This document shows positions 17,111 through 25,524 of a stretch of 64,000 nt of DNA, one piece after another. Numbering within the stretch: the first letter of the stretch is position 1; each line of letters starts with the position of its first letter. The notes under the pieces were generated by a model, which was not told where the DNA came from, did not search any database, and worked only from the letters and a program-made list of their open reading frames with translations. This DNA is from Cryobacterium sp. Y82 (lineage in GTDB: Bacteria > Actinomycetota > Actinomycetes > Actinomycetales > Microbacteriaceae): the NCBI RefSeq assembly GCF_002929495.1, contig NZ_PJJJ01000037.1, forward strand, positions 1 through 64,000, read 5' to 3'. Position numbers and translations under genes: made by a program.

Positions 17111-18583
17111 TTAGAAGATGGTGCCGACGGACAGGCCCTCGTCGGTGTTGGTCAGCTGCCGCTCCCACTCGGAGCGGATGTGCTCCACGTGCGCTTCCGG
17201 GTGCGACCCGAACTTGAAAATGTAATGCCCATCCGCCAGCGTCTCGATGGTGCGCGCCGTCTCCGGAGCGAACCCAAACGTTTGCTGGCACCAGAGGGCG
17301 TCTTCGGGGCGGGACTGCCGGTAGACGATGACGGTTTGGGCTTCCTGGATGATGGCCATGCCGGGTGAGTCCTTGGGAATGTCGGTGCCTTTGTGCATGA
17401 CGAACACGTTCGAGATGCCCAGGCCGCGGGAGAGTTTCTGGTTGGCTTTGATCAGCTGCGCCGACGGCCTGCCGATCATGTGCCAGCCCTCCTCATAGAC
17501 GACGGTGGTCGCGGAGTCTCGTTCGCTGCGCAGCCGGCCGAGCATCCACATGTTCCCGATCGCCATGACGACCGGCACTGCCGGGCCGTCATCGGGTAGC
17601 TGGGAGATATCAAACGACGTGAGCTTGCCGCTGAGGTCGACAGTGGATGATGTTTCGCCCTCGAGGAGGCCGGCGTATTCGTCGAGCAGCCCGTTCAATG
17701 TCCACTTCACCGACAGGCCGGCCTTGTGCAGGTCGTCGCGGGCGGTGATCGACAGGGTGCGGTAGTCGTCATCGTCGACGACGAGGCCGAGGTTCGGCAG
17801 CACGTCGGCGAGCACCGGCGCCCGCCCGTGGGCCTGGCCGACGGTGCGGCGCAGCGCCGCACGGAGGGCCTCCTCTTCCCATTCACTGAGGGGCTGATCG
17901 CCGCGGGCGATGTGAGTGACGATATTCAGCAGCCGTGTTTGCCCTTTGACGCCGGTGCCGCGGGCGATCATCGGATCGAGCAGGTTCAAGGTGGTGCCGG
18001 TGCCGTCGGCGGTGAACCGGATCGGTTCAAACCCGTAGTGCCGCACGACGTTGGAGTATTCGCCCTCCCCGTTCTGATCCTTCTTGTCGAACACGACCCC
18101 GCGGCGGCCTTGGAGCAGCAGCGGGCGGACGACGTAGTTGCATTTAGTGTGCGCGCTCTTGCCCGCGCCGACGTCGCCCATCACGATCACGTTCGGACTC
18201 GACACCTCGCGCGGCTCCGAGTTGTAGGCGGTGACGGGGTCGTGGGAGATCGTCGTCCGCGACAACACGTCCCGCCCGTTGACGACACCGCGGGTGCCGG
18301 TCGGCGGGCCGATCAGCGCGGTGTTCAGGATCTCGGCCTGCCGCGTCGTCGTCGGCGCACCGGCCAGGGCGGGCGCATAGAAGCCGCGGCGCGCCGCCGC
18401 CGCTTGCGTGCGCAGCGGCGTGCCCGGCAGCGCCCACGGCACAATCTCCACTGAACCCCGACTACCGGCTGCGTCGATCCCGCCGGCTTCGTCGGCGGGC
18501 ACCTCGACGGGCGGCGCGAAGCGGCGCAGCACGGGCAGCGCCCACAACTTTGAGCGCGAGCTGAGGGGGTCGGGTGTGGTCAT
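17111..18583 (-). CDS. VirB4/TraC-like conjugation ATPase
   Basis: 490 residues starting at the ATG at 18583, which overlaps the stop of the upstream gene (ATGA). Walker A is GDVGAGKSAHTK (about 130-141), Walker B-like TTVVYEEGWHMIG (about 345), with the Arg/Gln-rich C-terminal segment SRPEDALWCQQTFGF typical of VirB4 motor proteins. It would power the secretion channel at the cytoplasmic membrane. It is shorter than classical VirB4 because the N-terminal channel domain is carried by the separate SCO6880-like gene upstream. Confidence in the family is high. Confidence 0.85.
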   Translation of the reverse strand: MTTPDPLSSRSKLWALPVLRRFAPPVEVPADEAGGIDAAGSRGSVEIVPWALPGTPLRTQAAAARRGFYAPALAGAPTTTRQAEILNTALIGPPTGTRGVVNGRDVLSRTTISHDPVTAYNSEPREVSSPNVIVMGDVGAGKSAHTKCNYVVRPLLLQGRRGVVFDKKDQNGEGEYSNVVRHYGFEPIRFTADGTGTTLNLLDPMIARGTGVKGQTRLLNIVTHIARGDQPLSEWEEEALRAALRRTVGQAHGRAPVLADVLPNLGLVVDDDDYRTLSITARDDLHKAGLSVKWTLNGLLDEYAGLLEGETSSTVDLSGKLTSFDISQLPDDGPAVPVVMAIGNMWMLGRLRSERDSATTVVYEEGWHMIGRPSAQLIKANQKLSRGLGISNVFVMHKGTDIPKDSPGMAIIQEAQTVIVYRQSRPEDALWCQQTFGFAPETARTIETLADGHYIFKFGSHPEAHVEHIRSEWERQLTNTDEGLSVGTIF

Positions 18584-20250
18584 GTGAGAGCTTCCTTGTC
18601 GGATTTGCCGGCTAGGCGGCTGTAGACGCGGGCGGAGAACGACGGCGCGGACGCGACCAAGCCGCGGCCGATCGGCCACGTCGTACCCGACGCAGCCGCC
18701 TGATACGAATCGAGCCAGTCCAAGCTCTCAATGCCGAGACCGGTGGAGCAGGTCTCCTCGAGCTGCCGGGACGCCCGCGCCAGCTCTTCCCGGGAGCGGA
18801 CGGAGATGGTCACAAAGCCGATCCAGAGAGCACCGTGGTGCTGCGACCCCGACACGAGATCTTGCCGGCGACGACGGGCGGCCGTCATGTGCACGTCGGT
18901 ATCGTCCGTGTCAAGCTGCCCGGCCTCCCTGCGGGAGAGGGCTTCGGCGGTGTCGCGGACCAGGTCTTGCCGGGCGGCGACTTTCGCCTCCGATGCCGGC
19001 ACCAGGTGAAGGTGAAAGCTGACCGAGCGGATGAACTGGATGTCCTTCCCGATGAGCAGATCCAACACCCACAGCTGAGTGCGAGCGGCGGTCGCGAGCG
19101 CTTCGGCGCGGATCGCGGCGGTACGATGCCACCACCGAACCGGCAGCCCGGTGAGCGGGTCCACGCTGTCGACGATGTGCGCGGAGAACTCTTCCTCCGC
19201 GGGTTCGCCGACCCGGTTCGGGTGCACGTCAGCGACGAAGTCGATCGGCCGCGACGGGTTTTGTTGATGCCGCACCACCGCCGCCACCTGCCGCGCCGTC
19301 AACACCTCCACCCGGCCGATCTTCGACTCCGTCAAACCACGTTTGGTGGAGGCGATCTCTTGCCGCATCAACGCCCGCCATCCGTCCCGGCCGTCGCCAT
19401 ACTTGGCAGCGGCGTCAAAAAATGACGGTGTAAGCGGCCAGTTGACGGTAACGAAGTGGCGTTGCACCATCGCGTCGTTCCCGGTCAGCCGCAACACCTC
19501 CTCATAGGAGGCGACCGCATCGACCGGCGCCGCCGGATCGAGATTATTGAGCACCCAGAATTCCTGCAACGCGGTATCGGCCGGCAACACCCGGGTAGTG
19601 ATCTGCACGTCTTGGACGAGGACGGAGGGGACGGCGCGGGCAGCGAGGAACGCGCCCCAGCCATGGGCGGCGCGCGCCATGACGCTGGCCGATTCAATCC
19701 CGCGCAGCTGACCGCTGACGGTGAACGTCACTGACAGGTAACTTTGCTCACCGACTGGCGCGTGCCATGCAATGCCGGGCTCGCCCCTGCCGTATTGCAG
19801 CCAGCCGAGTCCGTCCGACCCGTCCGGGTTCGCCCGCATCGCCACCACGGCCCGGCCCGCCTCCGCAGCCGCCTCCCGGGCTGCCGGGCCTTTCGCTGCA
19901 CGGGCGTCGGTGAGGGCTTGCTGGAGCTGGTCCCACGCGCCGACTTCGTAGGGCTCAAACCTGGTCGTGCCCGCCCGGGTGCGTTTCTTCCAGCGGGCTC
20001 GTTTACGCCGCCGGTCGACGATTGACCCGCGGTGTGTTTTCGCCGTGACCAAGAAGGTCACGCCGCAACTGACCGCAGCAGCTGCGAGGGCGGGCCAACC
20101 GATCAGTGGGGTGAACACCATCCCGAACACGAGAGAGCAGGCCAGGAAAATGATCCGAGCGCGAGAGTGCGTGCCGCCGAAGAACGAGCGGTGCCCGCTC
20201 TCCCCGCCCAAATAACGAATAACCGTGCGGTTACGCAGATCTGTCGTCAT
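18580..20250 (-). CDS. SCO6880-family conjugation protein
   Basis: 556 residues. Two N-terminal membrane segments (about 30-70: FLACSLVFGMVFTPLIGW, then ALAAAAVSCGVTFLV) precede a long cytosolic region with RTRAGTTRFEPYEVGAWDQL and a C-terminal segment around WIGFVTISVRSREELARA. This is the architecture of SCO6880-type proteins, which combine a PrgI-like membrane part with the N-terminal part of VirB4 and pair with a separate ATPase. Overlaps of four bases on both sides place it in one operon with its neighbours. Confidence 0.85.
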   Translation of the reverse strand: MTTDLRNRTVIRYLGGESGHRSFFGGTHSRARIIFLACSLVFGMVFTPLIGWPALAAAAVSCGVTFLVTAKTHRGSIVDRRRKRARWKKRTRAGTTRFEPYEVGAWDQLQQALTDARAAKGPAAREAAAEAGRAVVAMRANPDGSDGLGWLQYGRGEPGIAWHAPVGEQSYLSVTFTVSGQLRGIESASVMARAAHGWGAFLAARAVPSVLVQDVQITTRVLPADTALQEFWVLNNLDPAAPVDAVASYEEVLRLTGNDAMVQRHFVTVNWPLTPSFFDAAAKYGDGRDGWRALMRQEIASTKRGLTESKIGRVEVLTARQVAAVVRHQQNPSRPIDFVADVHPNRVGEPAEEEFSAHIVDSVDPLTGLPVRWWHRTAAIRAEALATAARTQLWVLDLLIGKDIQFIRSVSFHLHLVPASEAKVAARQDLVRDTAEALSRREAGQLDTDDTDVHMTAARRRRQDLVSGSQHHGALWIGFVTISVRSREELARASRQLEETCSTGLGIESLDWLDSYQAAASGTTWPIGRGLVASAPSFSARVYSRLAGKSDKEALT

Positions 20251-21704
20251 GGGTGATCTCCTCCCAGGGTTGGGGTGTCATCCATTGACTCCGTCGCCTG
20301 CTCTCCGGCGGTCTGGACCATGTCCATGCCTTTCCCGACGGCCTCGATGCTCTTGTGCGCGGCGGCGATCCCCGCCGCCGCGATCAGCGTCGGGACGCCG
20401 ACGACCGCGCCCGCGCCGGTCGCTGATTCCGCCGTCCCAGCGGCGGCGAGCCCGGTCTCAGCCGCGGTAGCCGCTCCGCCAGCGGCCGCACTTGCCCCGG
20501 CAGCTCCCGCGGTGGCCGTCGCTGCCCGGCCGGCGCCGATCGGCGCGCCGTCACCGGCGGCGCCGGTGCCCACTGCGGCAGCAGCAACGCGGTTGCCGAT
20601 GACCTCCGACAGGCTCCCCGGAGCTGTCGAGGACTCTGAGACGCGCTCGGTCGTGGAGTCCGTGGACTCTTTCGTCGTTGTCGAGGAGGTCCGATCCTGG
20701 CTGGAGGGGTGGCCGTAGCGTTCGGTGGCTTCGGTCATGTTCTGCGCCCCGATGTGTTTCCCGACGTCCACGGATGGACCGGTGGTACCGCCGAAGGCCA
20801 TCGGAATGATCGGGGCGAACTTCATCAGCAGCAATGGCGAGAGCGCGGCCATCAGCAGCCCGATGATCGCGACCATAAGGGACACCATCGATTGCAGGCC
20901 GAAGTTGTTGCCGAACGCGCTGATCTGGTTCGCCGTCATCGAAAAAGCCAAACCCAGCAGCAAGAACAGCAGCGGGTGGGCTGCCAGAATCCCAATCCAC
21001 AACGCGGCGATCTTCAAGCCGAAGGACCGCTTGTTTTTATCGATGATCCACACCAGTCCAAGCGGCAGCAACACGCCGGTGAAGTAGAGGGTCACCAGCT
21101 GCACGAGCAACATGAGCAGCACCAGGAAGAGTGCAAGGATCATGCAGATCATCAGGATGACGCCCATGACGATTCCGCCGGTGATGCCGACTGGGTCGGC
21201 CTGCTCAATCATGGTGGTGAACTGCCCAGTGACGGTATTCGCTGTGCCGGTCAGGCCGGCTGCGACGAAGACGTCCGTGAGGGAGTGGAAGAAGTTGATC
21301 AGCATGATCCCGAACATTGGGCCGAACATGGCCCCGAGAAGGAAGGTTCCAAAGTAGAGTCCGACGGACTCGACCAGATCGCGGCCGGCCTGGGCGCCGC
21401 GCGCCGTTCGCACAGCTTGCGGGATCAGCAACAGCACGGCGACGAAGATCGCCGTAGCAAAGCTAATCTTGTAGGCGCTGATGAACCAGTCCGCCGTCAA
21501 ATCCGGAAGCGTCGCACTGGTCAGCGCCGGCATGATGTCACGACTCATCCCCTGCGCCGTGTCGCGGAGCATCTTGAATGTGTTTCCCCACGGGTCGGAC
21601 CAGTACGACACCACCCCCGCCGCACCATTGATGGCGTTACCGATACCGCCGATGATTCCGATGATTCCGCCTTGCCCATCGTCTGCAGGCTCCATCCACA
21701 GCAT
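20247..21704 (-). CDS. polytopic conjugation membrane protein (TrbL/VirB6-like)
   Basis: About 485 residues. At least five membrane segments are visible (for example FATAIFVAVLLLI, GTFLLGAMFGPMFGIMLI, GVILMICMILALFLVLLML, IGILAAHPLLFLLLGLAF, LMVAIIGLLMAALSPLLLM), followed by a Ser/Thr-rich linker and an Ala/Gly-rich cytosolic tail of some 100 residues. This matches the inner-membrane channel protein of type IV secretion systems. The start is probably the ATG at 21704, directly behind the upstream stop; a GTG at 21713 is the alternative. Confidence 0.8.
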   Translation of the reverse strand: MLWMEPADDGQGGIIGIIGGIGNAINGAAGVVSYWSDPWGNTFKMLRDTAQGMSRDIMPALTSATLPDLTADWFISAYKISFATAIFVAVLLLIPQAVRTARGAQAGRDLVESVGLYFGTFLLGAMFGPMFGIMLINFFHSLTDVFVAAGLTGTANTVTGQFTTMIEQADPVGITGGIVMGVILMICMILALFLVLLMLLVQLVTLYFTGVLLPLGLVWIIDKNKRSFGLKIAALWIGILAAHPLLFLLLGLAFSMTANQISAFGNNFGLQSMVSLMVAIIGLLMAALSPLLLMKFAPIIPMAFGGTTGPSVDVGKHIGAQNMTEATERYGHPSSQDRTSSTTTKESTDSTTERVSESSTAPGSLSEVIGNRVAAAAVGTGAAGDGAPIGAGRAATATAGAAGASAAAGGAATAAETGLAAAGTAESATGAGAVVGVPTLIAAAGIAAAHKSIEAVGKGMDMVQTAGEQATESMDDTPTLGGDHP

Positions 21705-21706
21705 GG

Positions 21707-22402
21707 TCAGCACCCACTCGTGAAGGGAGCGCCGATCGAGAAGAGGTCCTCGGTGGTGCGAGTCCCGTCGGACTTCACAAATTTCCACCCGTCGTTCTCC
21801 CAGTGGACGGTCACGGTTAGGGATCCCTTTAGCTGCGGGCTCAACGCTCCTTGTTCGACGAGACCCGTGCCGATCGTCGCGACGACTTCGTCGTTCGAAG
21901 CTGACTCAATGTGCCAGACGCCGGGAATGGTCGACAGGTAGTACTCCGTCGAGTCGGGGACGAGTCCCCCCGAAAGGTTGGGACTTGTTACAAAGAACTC
22001 GCTGAGATTTTTCGTGGGCGCGTCTGCTGCCAGCCCGGTGGCAGCAACCTTGTCTGCGTCAGCCGCGGATGGGTACGGGAATTGGATTAGCCAGCGCACG
22101 AAAGCGGCGGCAACCTCGACTCCCCCCGTACTTGTGTGCGGTGCTGCCTGTTGTGCAGCAAGGACCATGGCTGCGTCTCGCGTTTCGCCGCCGAGGCATC
22201 CGGTCGGCTCCGCGTCGACCGGTGTGGTGCTCGGCGACGGCGTGCTGCTCGCTATCGGCATTGTCGGCTCGGCAGTAGGTGCGGCGGTGTCGGCTTGGCT
22301 GCCGAAGTAGACGGCGCCAGCGATGATGAGTGCGCCGATGAGGATGGCGGCGCCGACGATCACGGGCCAGGTGCGGCGGGTGGGTGATGCGGTCGCGTGC
22401 AC
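21707..22402 (-). CDS. single-pass conjugation protein, VirB8/TcpC-like
   Basis: 231 residues from a GTG at 22402 (TAGGAG upstream). One membrane segment (about 12-35, VIVGAAILIGALIIAGAVYFG) is followed by a Thr/Pro/Ser-rich linker and a soluble extracytoplasmic domain of about 150 residues (AAAFVRWLIQFPYPSAADAD to the C terminus) with alternating strands and WENDGWKFVKSDG. That layout matches the NTF2-fold VirB8/TcpC components that bridge membrane and wall. Assignment is by architecture and operon position. Confidence 0.65.
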   Translation of the reverse strand: MHATASPTRRTWPVIVGAAILIGALIIAGAVYFGSQADTAAPTAEPTMPIASSTPSPSTTPVDAEPTGCLGGETRDAAMVLAAQQAAPHTSTGGVEVAAAFVRWLIQFPYPSAADADKVAATGLAADAPTKNLSEFFVTSPNLSGGLVPDSTEYYLSTIPGVWHIESASNDEVVATIGTGLVEQGALSPQLKGSLTVTVHWENDGWKFVKSDGTRTTEDLFSIGAPFTSGC

Positions 22403-22410
22403 GAGTGCTC

Positions 22411-22740
22411 CTATCCGAAGACGGCGAGGATGGCGCCGACGATCACGGCGAGGGCGGCGAGCACCCCGAGGGATATCCCGGCCCACATGGCTTGGTTGCG
22501 GGCGGTTTTATATTCGTTGGGGTTGCCGCCGCTGGAGGCGCTGGCCATTTTAATGATCCCGATGATTAGGAACACGATCGCCAGGATGATGCCGATCCCC
22601 CATACCCCGGCGAGGAGCTTCTGCCAGAGCAGGGTGAATTCCGCCCCGAAGATGGTGAAGTCCGGCAGGATGCCGTCGAGCGGGTTGTCGATCGTGCGCA
22701 CGATGGTGCCCACGAGGGTCTGCAGGGATTCTGTGAGCAT
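22411..22740 (-). CDS. small two-helix membrane protein of the secretion locus
   Basis: 109 residues. An N-terminal amphipathic stretch is followed by two membrane segments (about 38-60, LLAGVWGIGIILAIVFLIIGII; and 84-107, WAGISLGVLAALAVIVGAILAVF) separated by a short polar loop. The size and topology are those of VirB2/TrbC pilin-like or DUF6112-type proteins placed before the VirB8-like gene. Starts at the ATG at 22740. Confidence 0.6.
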   Translation of the reverse strand: MLTESLQTLVGTIVRTIDNPLDGILPDFTIFGAEFTLLWQKLLAGVWGIGIILAIVFLIIGIIKMASASSGGNPNEYKTARNQAMWAGISLGVLAALAVIVGAILAVFG

Positions 22741-22759
22741 GACGGTTCGCCTTTCGCGG

Positions 22760-23944
22760 CTATCGGACGGTGGCTTGCAGGGTGCGCACGACGCCCGCGA
22801 CCGCTGCGGCAAACGCCCGCCGCGTCTGTGGGGCGAGGTGATCGAGGGTAATCTGCCCGCGCTCGGCGATGTGCGGGTCATACGGGATGGTGAACACCTG
22901 CTCGACGCCAGCGTCGGCGATGATCTGGTCGACGCGGTCGACGACCTGCCTGTTCTCCGGCCGGCCGTCGGTCAGCCGCAGGATCGTGGCATGGTCGGCC
23001 AAGCTCGCCGCCTTGCCGCCGGCCGACCGGAGTACATCGAGCAGCGCGACCGCTTCCAACACCGCGTCCCCGGCGTTGAACACCGGGATAACCAACGCAT
23101 CGGCGGTATGGACGGCGCCCTGAAATGCGGACGAGGAGGGCTGGTTGCCGCTGTCCATAATGCGGATGCCGTAGTACTGGTCGACGACCGCCGCAACGGC
23201 CACCACATCGTCATGGGTGAGGCGCGGCCGGCGACGGACGGTACCGATCACGGACGCGAACGAGGTTTGCGGGGCTGTGTAGCCGGCGAGCTGCCCGGCG
23301 CTACTGATCGTGTCGACGTCGCGGACGAGTTCTCCCATGCCGCGGGCCGGGTTCCCCTCCGCCCGGAACGACAGCGCGCCGGGGTCGTCGGATACCTCGA
23401 GGATGCACACCGATCCGCCGCGCGCTGCGGCGAGGACTCCGCCGGCGATGATCGCCGACGGCGTCTTCCCGACGCCGCCCTTCTGATTCGCGACCAACAC
23501 GCTCACCGCACGGGTCCATGTTGCCTGCCGGATCGTTTCCTCATCGCGGCGCAACGCTTCGGTCTGTTCGCGCTCGGCCAACTCCGCCGGTCCGGGCGTC
23601 ATCGAGAACCCAAGGCGCGACAGCACGCCGCGCAGGCCGCGCTGCGCACCCTGCGCCTGCGGGGCTGTGGAGAGCAGTCCGAGGTCGTGATCGGAACCGC
23701 CAAACAGATCGGCCAGAGCCGGCTCAGACGGGATTCCTGCTGGCCGCTGCGGTGTCGCGCTGGACGGTGCAACAGTCTCGTCGACGGCTTGGCGTTCCGG
23801 AAGCGGGGCGACGGGGCGTTCGGGGGTGGGGGCATCCGCTTCGATGTAGCCCTGGGCACGTGACGCACCGCGAAACGCGGTACTCACAGGCGGGTCAGTG
23901 TGCTGGTTCGTGGTCGGTGTTGTTGCCTGATTCTGACTGGACAC
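22760..23944 (-). CDS. ParA/MinD-like ATPase of the conjugative element
   Basis: 394 residues from a GTG at 23944 with GAGAGGGAA eight bases upstream. About 130 residues of Pro/Ala/Gln-rich N terminus precede the ATPase domain: Walker A NQKGGVGKTP (the usual Thr/Ser after GKT is Pro), then switch-like DSGNQPSSSAFQ and VIPVFNAGDAVLEAV. ParA-like proteins in this position may localise the conjugation machinery or partition the excised element. No parB gene was seen beside it. It is probably the first gene of the minus-strand transfer operon. Confidence 0.75.
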   Translation of the reverse strand: MSSQNQATTPTTNQHTDPPVSTAFRGASRAQGYIEADAPTPERPVAPLPERQAVDETVAPSSATPQRPAGIPSEPALADLFGGSDHDLGLLSTAPQAQGAQRGLRGVLSRLGFSMTPGPAELAEREQTEALRRDEETIRQATWTRAVSVLVANQKGGVGKTPSAIIAGGVLAAARGGSVCILEVSDDPGALSFRAEGNPARGMGELVRDVDTISSAGQLAGYTAPQTSFASVIGTVRRRPRLTHDDVVAVAAVVDQYYGIRIMDSGNQPSSSAFQGAVHTADALVIPVFNAGDAVLEAVALLDVLRSAGGKAASLADHATILRLTDGRPENRQVVDRVDQIIADAGVEQVFTIPYDPHIAERGQITLDHLAPQTRRAFAAAVAGVVRTLQATVR

Positions 23945-24375
23945 AAGCAAATTTCCCTCTCTAGGACCCCATACGGTGCTCGTCAATCACCACAACGACA
24001 CAGCGATTGGAATCAGTAACGGGGCTGGCCGGGCGTCGGCGGATTGTGGCAACAGCCGGGCATATTCCTGCCAGCCATGCTGTCGTATCCGTTCGAGCGG
24101 ATCGGGAGTGCACCGTCATGATTCCCTTCCTGTGCGGCGTCGTTGCCGTCTACGTCGAGAGTAATGCTCACCTCTGACATTGGTGGTGACACACCCCCAG
24201 AAGACAAAAAATACCTTCAAAAATCTCGGCCACAACGACCGCCCAGTGCGCTTGGTTGTTCAACCTCGCTGCCGGCGGGCGGTAATCGCCGGACCGCGCA
24301 AGGACCTATTTGGAAGCGGCTGGCGCCGCTGCGAACCTCATATTTTGAGCCGCATCCGCGGCCTGTTTTTCACGG
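23945..24375. other. divergent intergenic region between parA-like gene and dprA leader
   Basis: 431 bp without a recognised gene. It must contain the promoter of the large minus-strand transfer operon, and it borders the plus-strand leader cassette copy B. Confidence 0.4.
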
Positions 24376-24540
24376 GCTTGTTTGACCTTTCCGGCCGGTC
24401 ATCGTAGCTCGCTTCGCGCTTGCGTTCCCAGATTCTCAGACGCGGTCGCAGGCTCCCTTATTTCGCCTGAGATTCTGGGCACTACAGCTCTCCCGCTCGC
24501 TATCGATTTCTCTCGCCGGAAGGCAAACAAAATATTCGGT
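24376..24540 (+). promoter_or_regulatory. leader cassette copy B (before dprA)
   Basis: Second homologous cassette, in plus orientation. Promoter-like TTGACC at 24382 with GGCCGGTCATCGTAGCTCGC downstream; 16-base stem arms at 24427-24442 and 24464-24479 (14 of 16 pairs) with loop GCGGTCGCAGGCTCCCTTAT; conserved block CTCCCGCTCGCTATCGATTT; small hairpin GCC-GGAA-GGC (GNRA-type loop) near 24515; then AGGAG before the ATG. Confidence 0.7.
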
Positions 24541-24561
24541 CCAGGAGAGGGAGCCACCATC

Positions 24562-25497
24562 ATGACCATCGCTGCGGTTATCGAGACCATCAGCACCGAC
24601 ACCACCGTGAGCAGTCCCATCAGCCACGACACCATCGCACGCACCGCCTGGGCCACCATCGCCGAACCCGGCGACCCCCACGTCGGCGCACTCATCGCAC
24701 GGTATGGGGCCGAAGCAGCCCTGAACGCCCTCCTCAACCTCAACGGCGATACTGCGGCCAGCCAAGACGGGACCCTCGCGCAGCTGCGAGCATCAGTCTT
24801 GCCTCGGTACTCGGTTGGCCGGGTCGTCGACACGATCCGCCTCACCGTCGCAGGCGGGTACGAGTTGCTCACGCCATCACACCCGAACTGGCCGGCGTCC
24901 GTTGCCAATCTCGGAGAGACAGGACCTTTTGCTCTCTGGGTGCGCGGGGACGCTGCACTTCTGAGCGCGCCGAGCGTGGCGTTGACGGGCACGCAGTTTG
25001 CGACCCCGTACGGCAGGCACGTATGTGTGGACCTGGCCTCCGGCCTGATCGAGCGCGGCTGGGCAATTGCCTCCGGCGCCGCTCGCGGCATCGACGCTGC
25101 CGTCCTCTCCACCGGTCGGGCATTCGCGGGCCGCAACGTGGTTGTTCTCCCCATGGGCATGGACGACACTTGCCCTGCGGAAAACGTGGAGCTGGTCGAC
25201 GGGGTCGCGACGCGCGGTGTTGTCGTGAGTGAAATTCCACCGGGACAAATGTCCTCGGCGTGGCGGTTCCAACGTGGCAACCGACTCCTCGCGGCGCTCA
25301 CAACCAAGACCATCATTGTCGAAGCGGAGCACGAGTCCGGGCACCTCCACACCGCGGAGACCGCCATCGCACTCGGCCGACCGTGCGGCGCCGTGCCCGG
25401 GAGGACTTCGACCGTGTCTAACGCGGGATGCGACCGGCTCATCCGTCAGTTCGGCGCCCAACTTGTCGCCACCATTGACGACGCCGACCGACTCTGA
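24562..25497 (+). CDS. dprA: DprA-like DNA-processing protein
   Basis: 311 residues from the ATG at 24562 (AGGAGAGG upstream). After an N-terminal helical domain comes a Rossmann-type core: VALTGTQFATPYGRH (in place of the usual GSR motif), GWAIASGAARGID, VVVLPMGMD, VVSEIPPG, FQRGNRLLAALTT and AVPGRTSTVSNAGCDRLIR, the last two being classical DprA signatures. DprA binds single-stranded DNA and loads RecA. On a conjugative element it could protect or process incoming strand DNA. It is plus-oriented among minus-strand genes and controlled by its own copy of the repeated leader. Confidence 0.85.
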   Translation: MTIAAVIETISTDTTVSSPISHDTIARTAWATIAEPGDPHVGALIARYGAEAALNALLNLNGDTAASQDGTLAQLRASVLPRYSVGRVVDTIRLTVAGGYELLTPSHPNWPASVANLGETGPFALWVRGDAALLSAPSVALTGTQFATPYGRHVCVDLASGLIERGWAIASGAARGIDAAVLSTGRAFAGRNVVVLPMGMDDTCPAENVELVDGVATRGVVVSEIPPGQMSSAWRFQRGNRLLAALTTKTIIVEAEHESGHLHTAETAIALGRPCGAVPGRTSTVSNAGCDRLIRQFGAQLVATIDDADRL

Positions 25498-25524
25498 CCC
25501 TGGCGGGAGCGCCGCCCGCATCGG

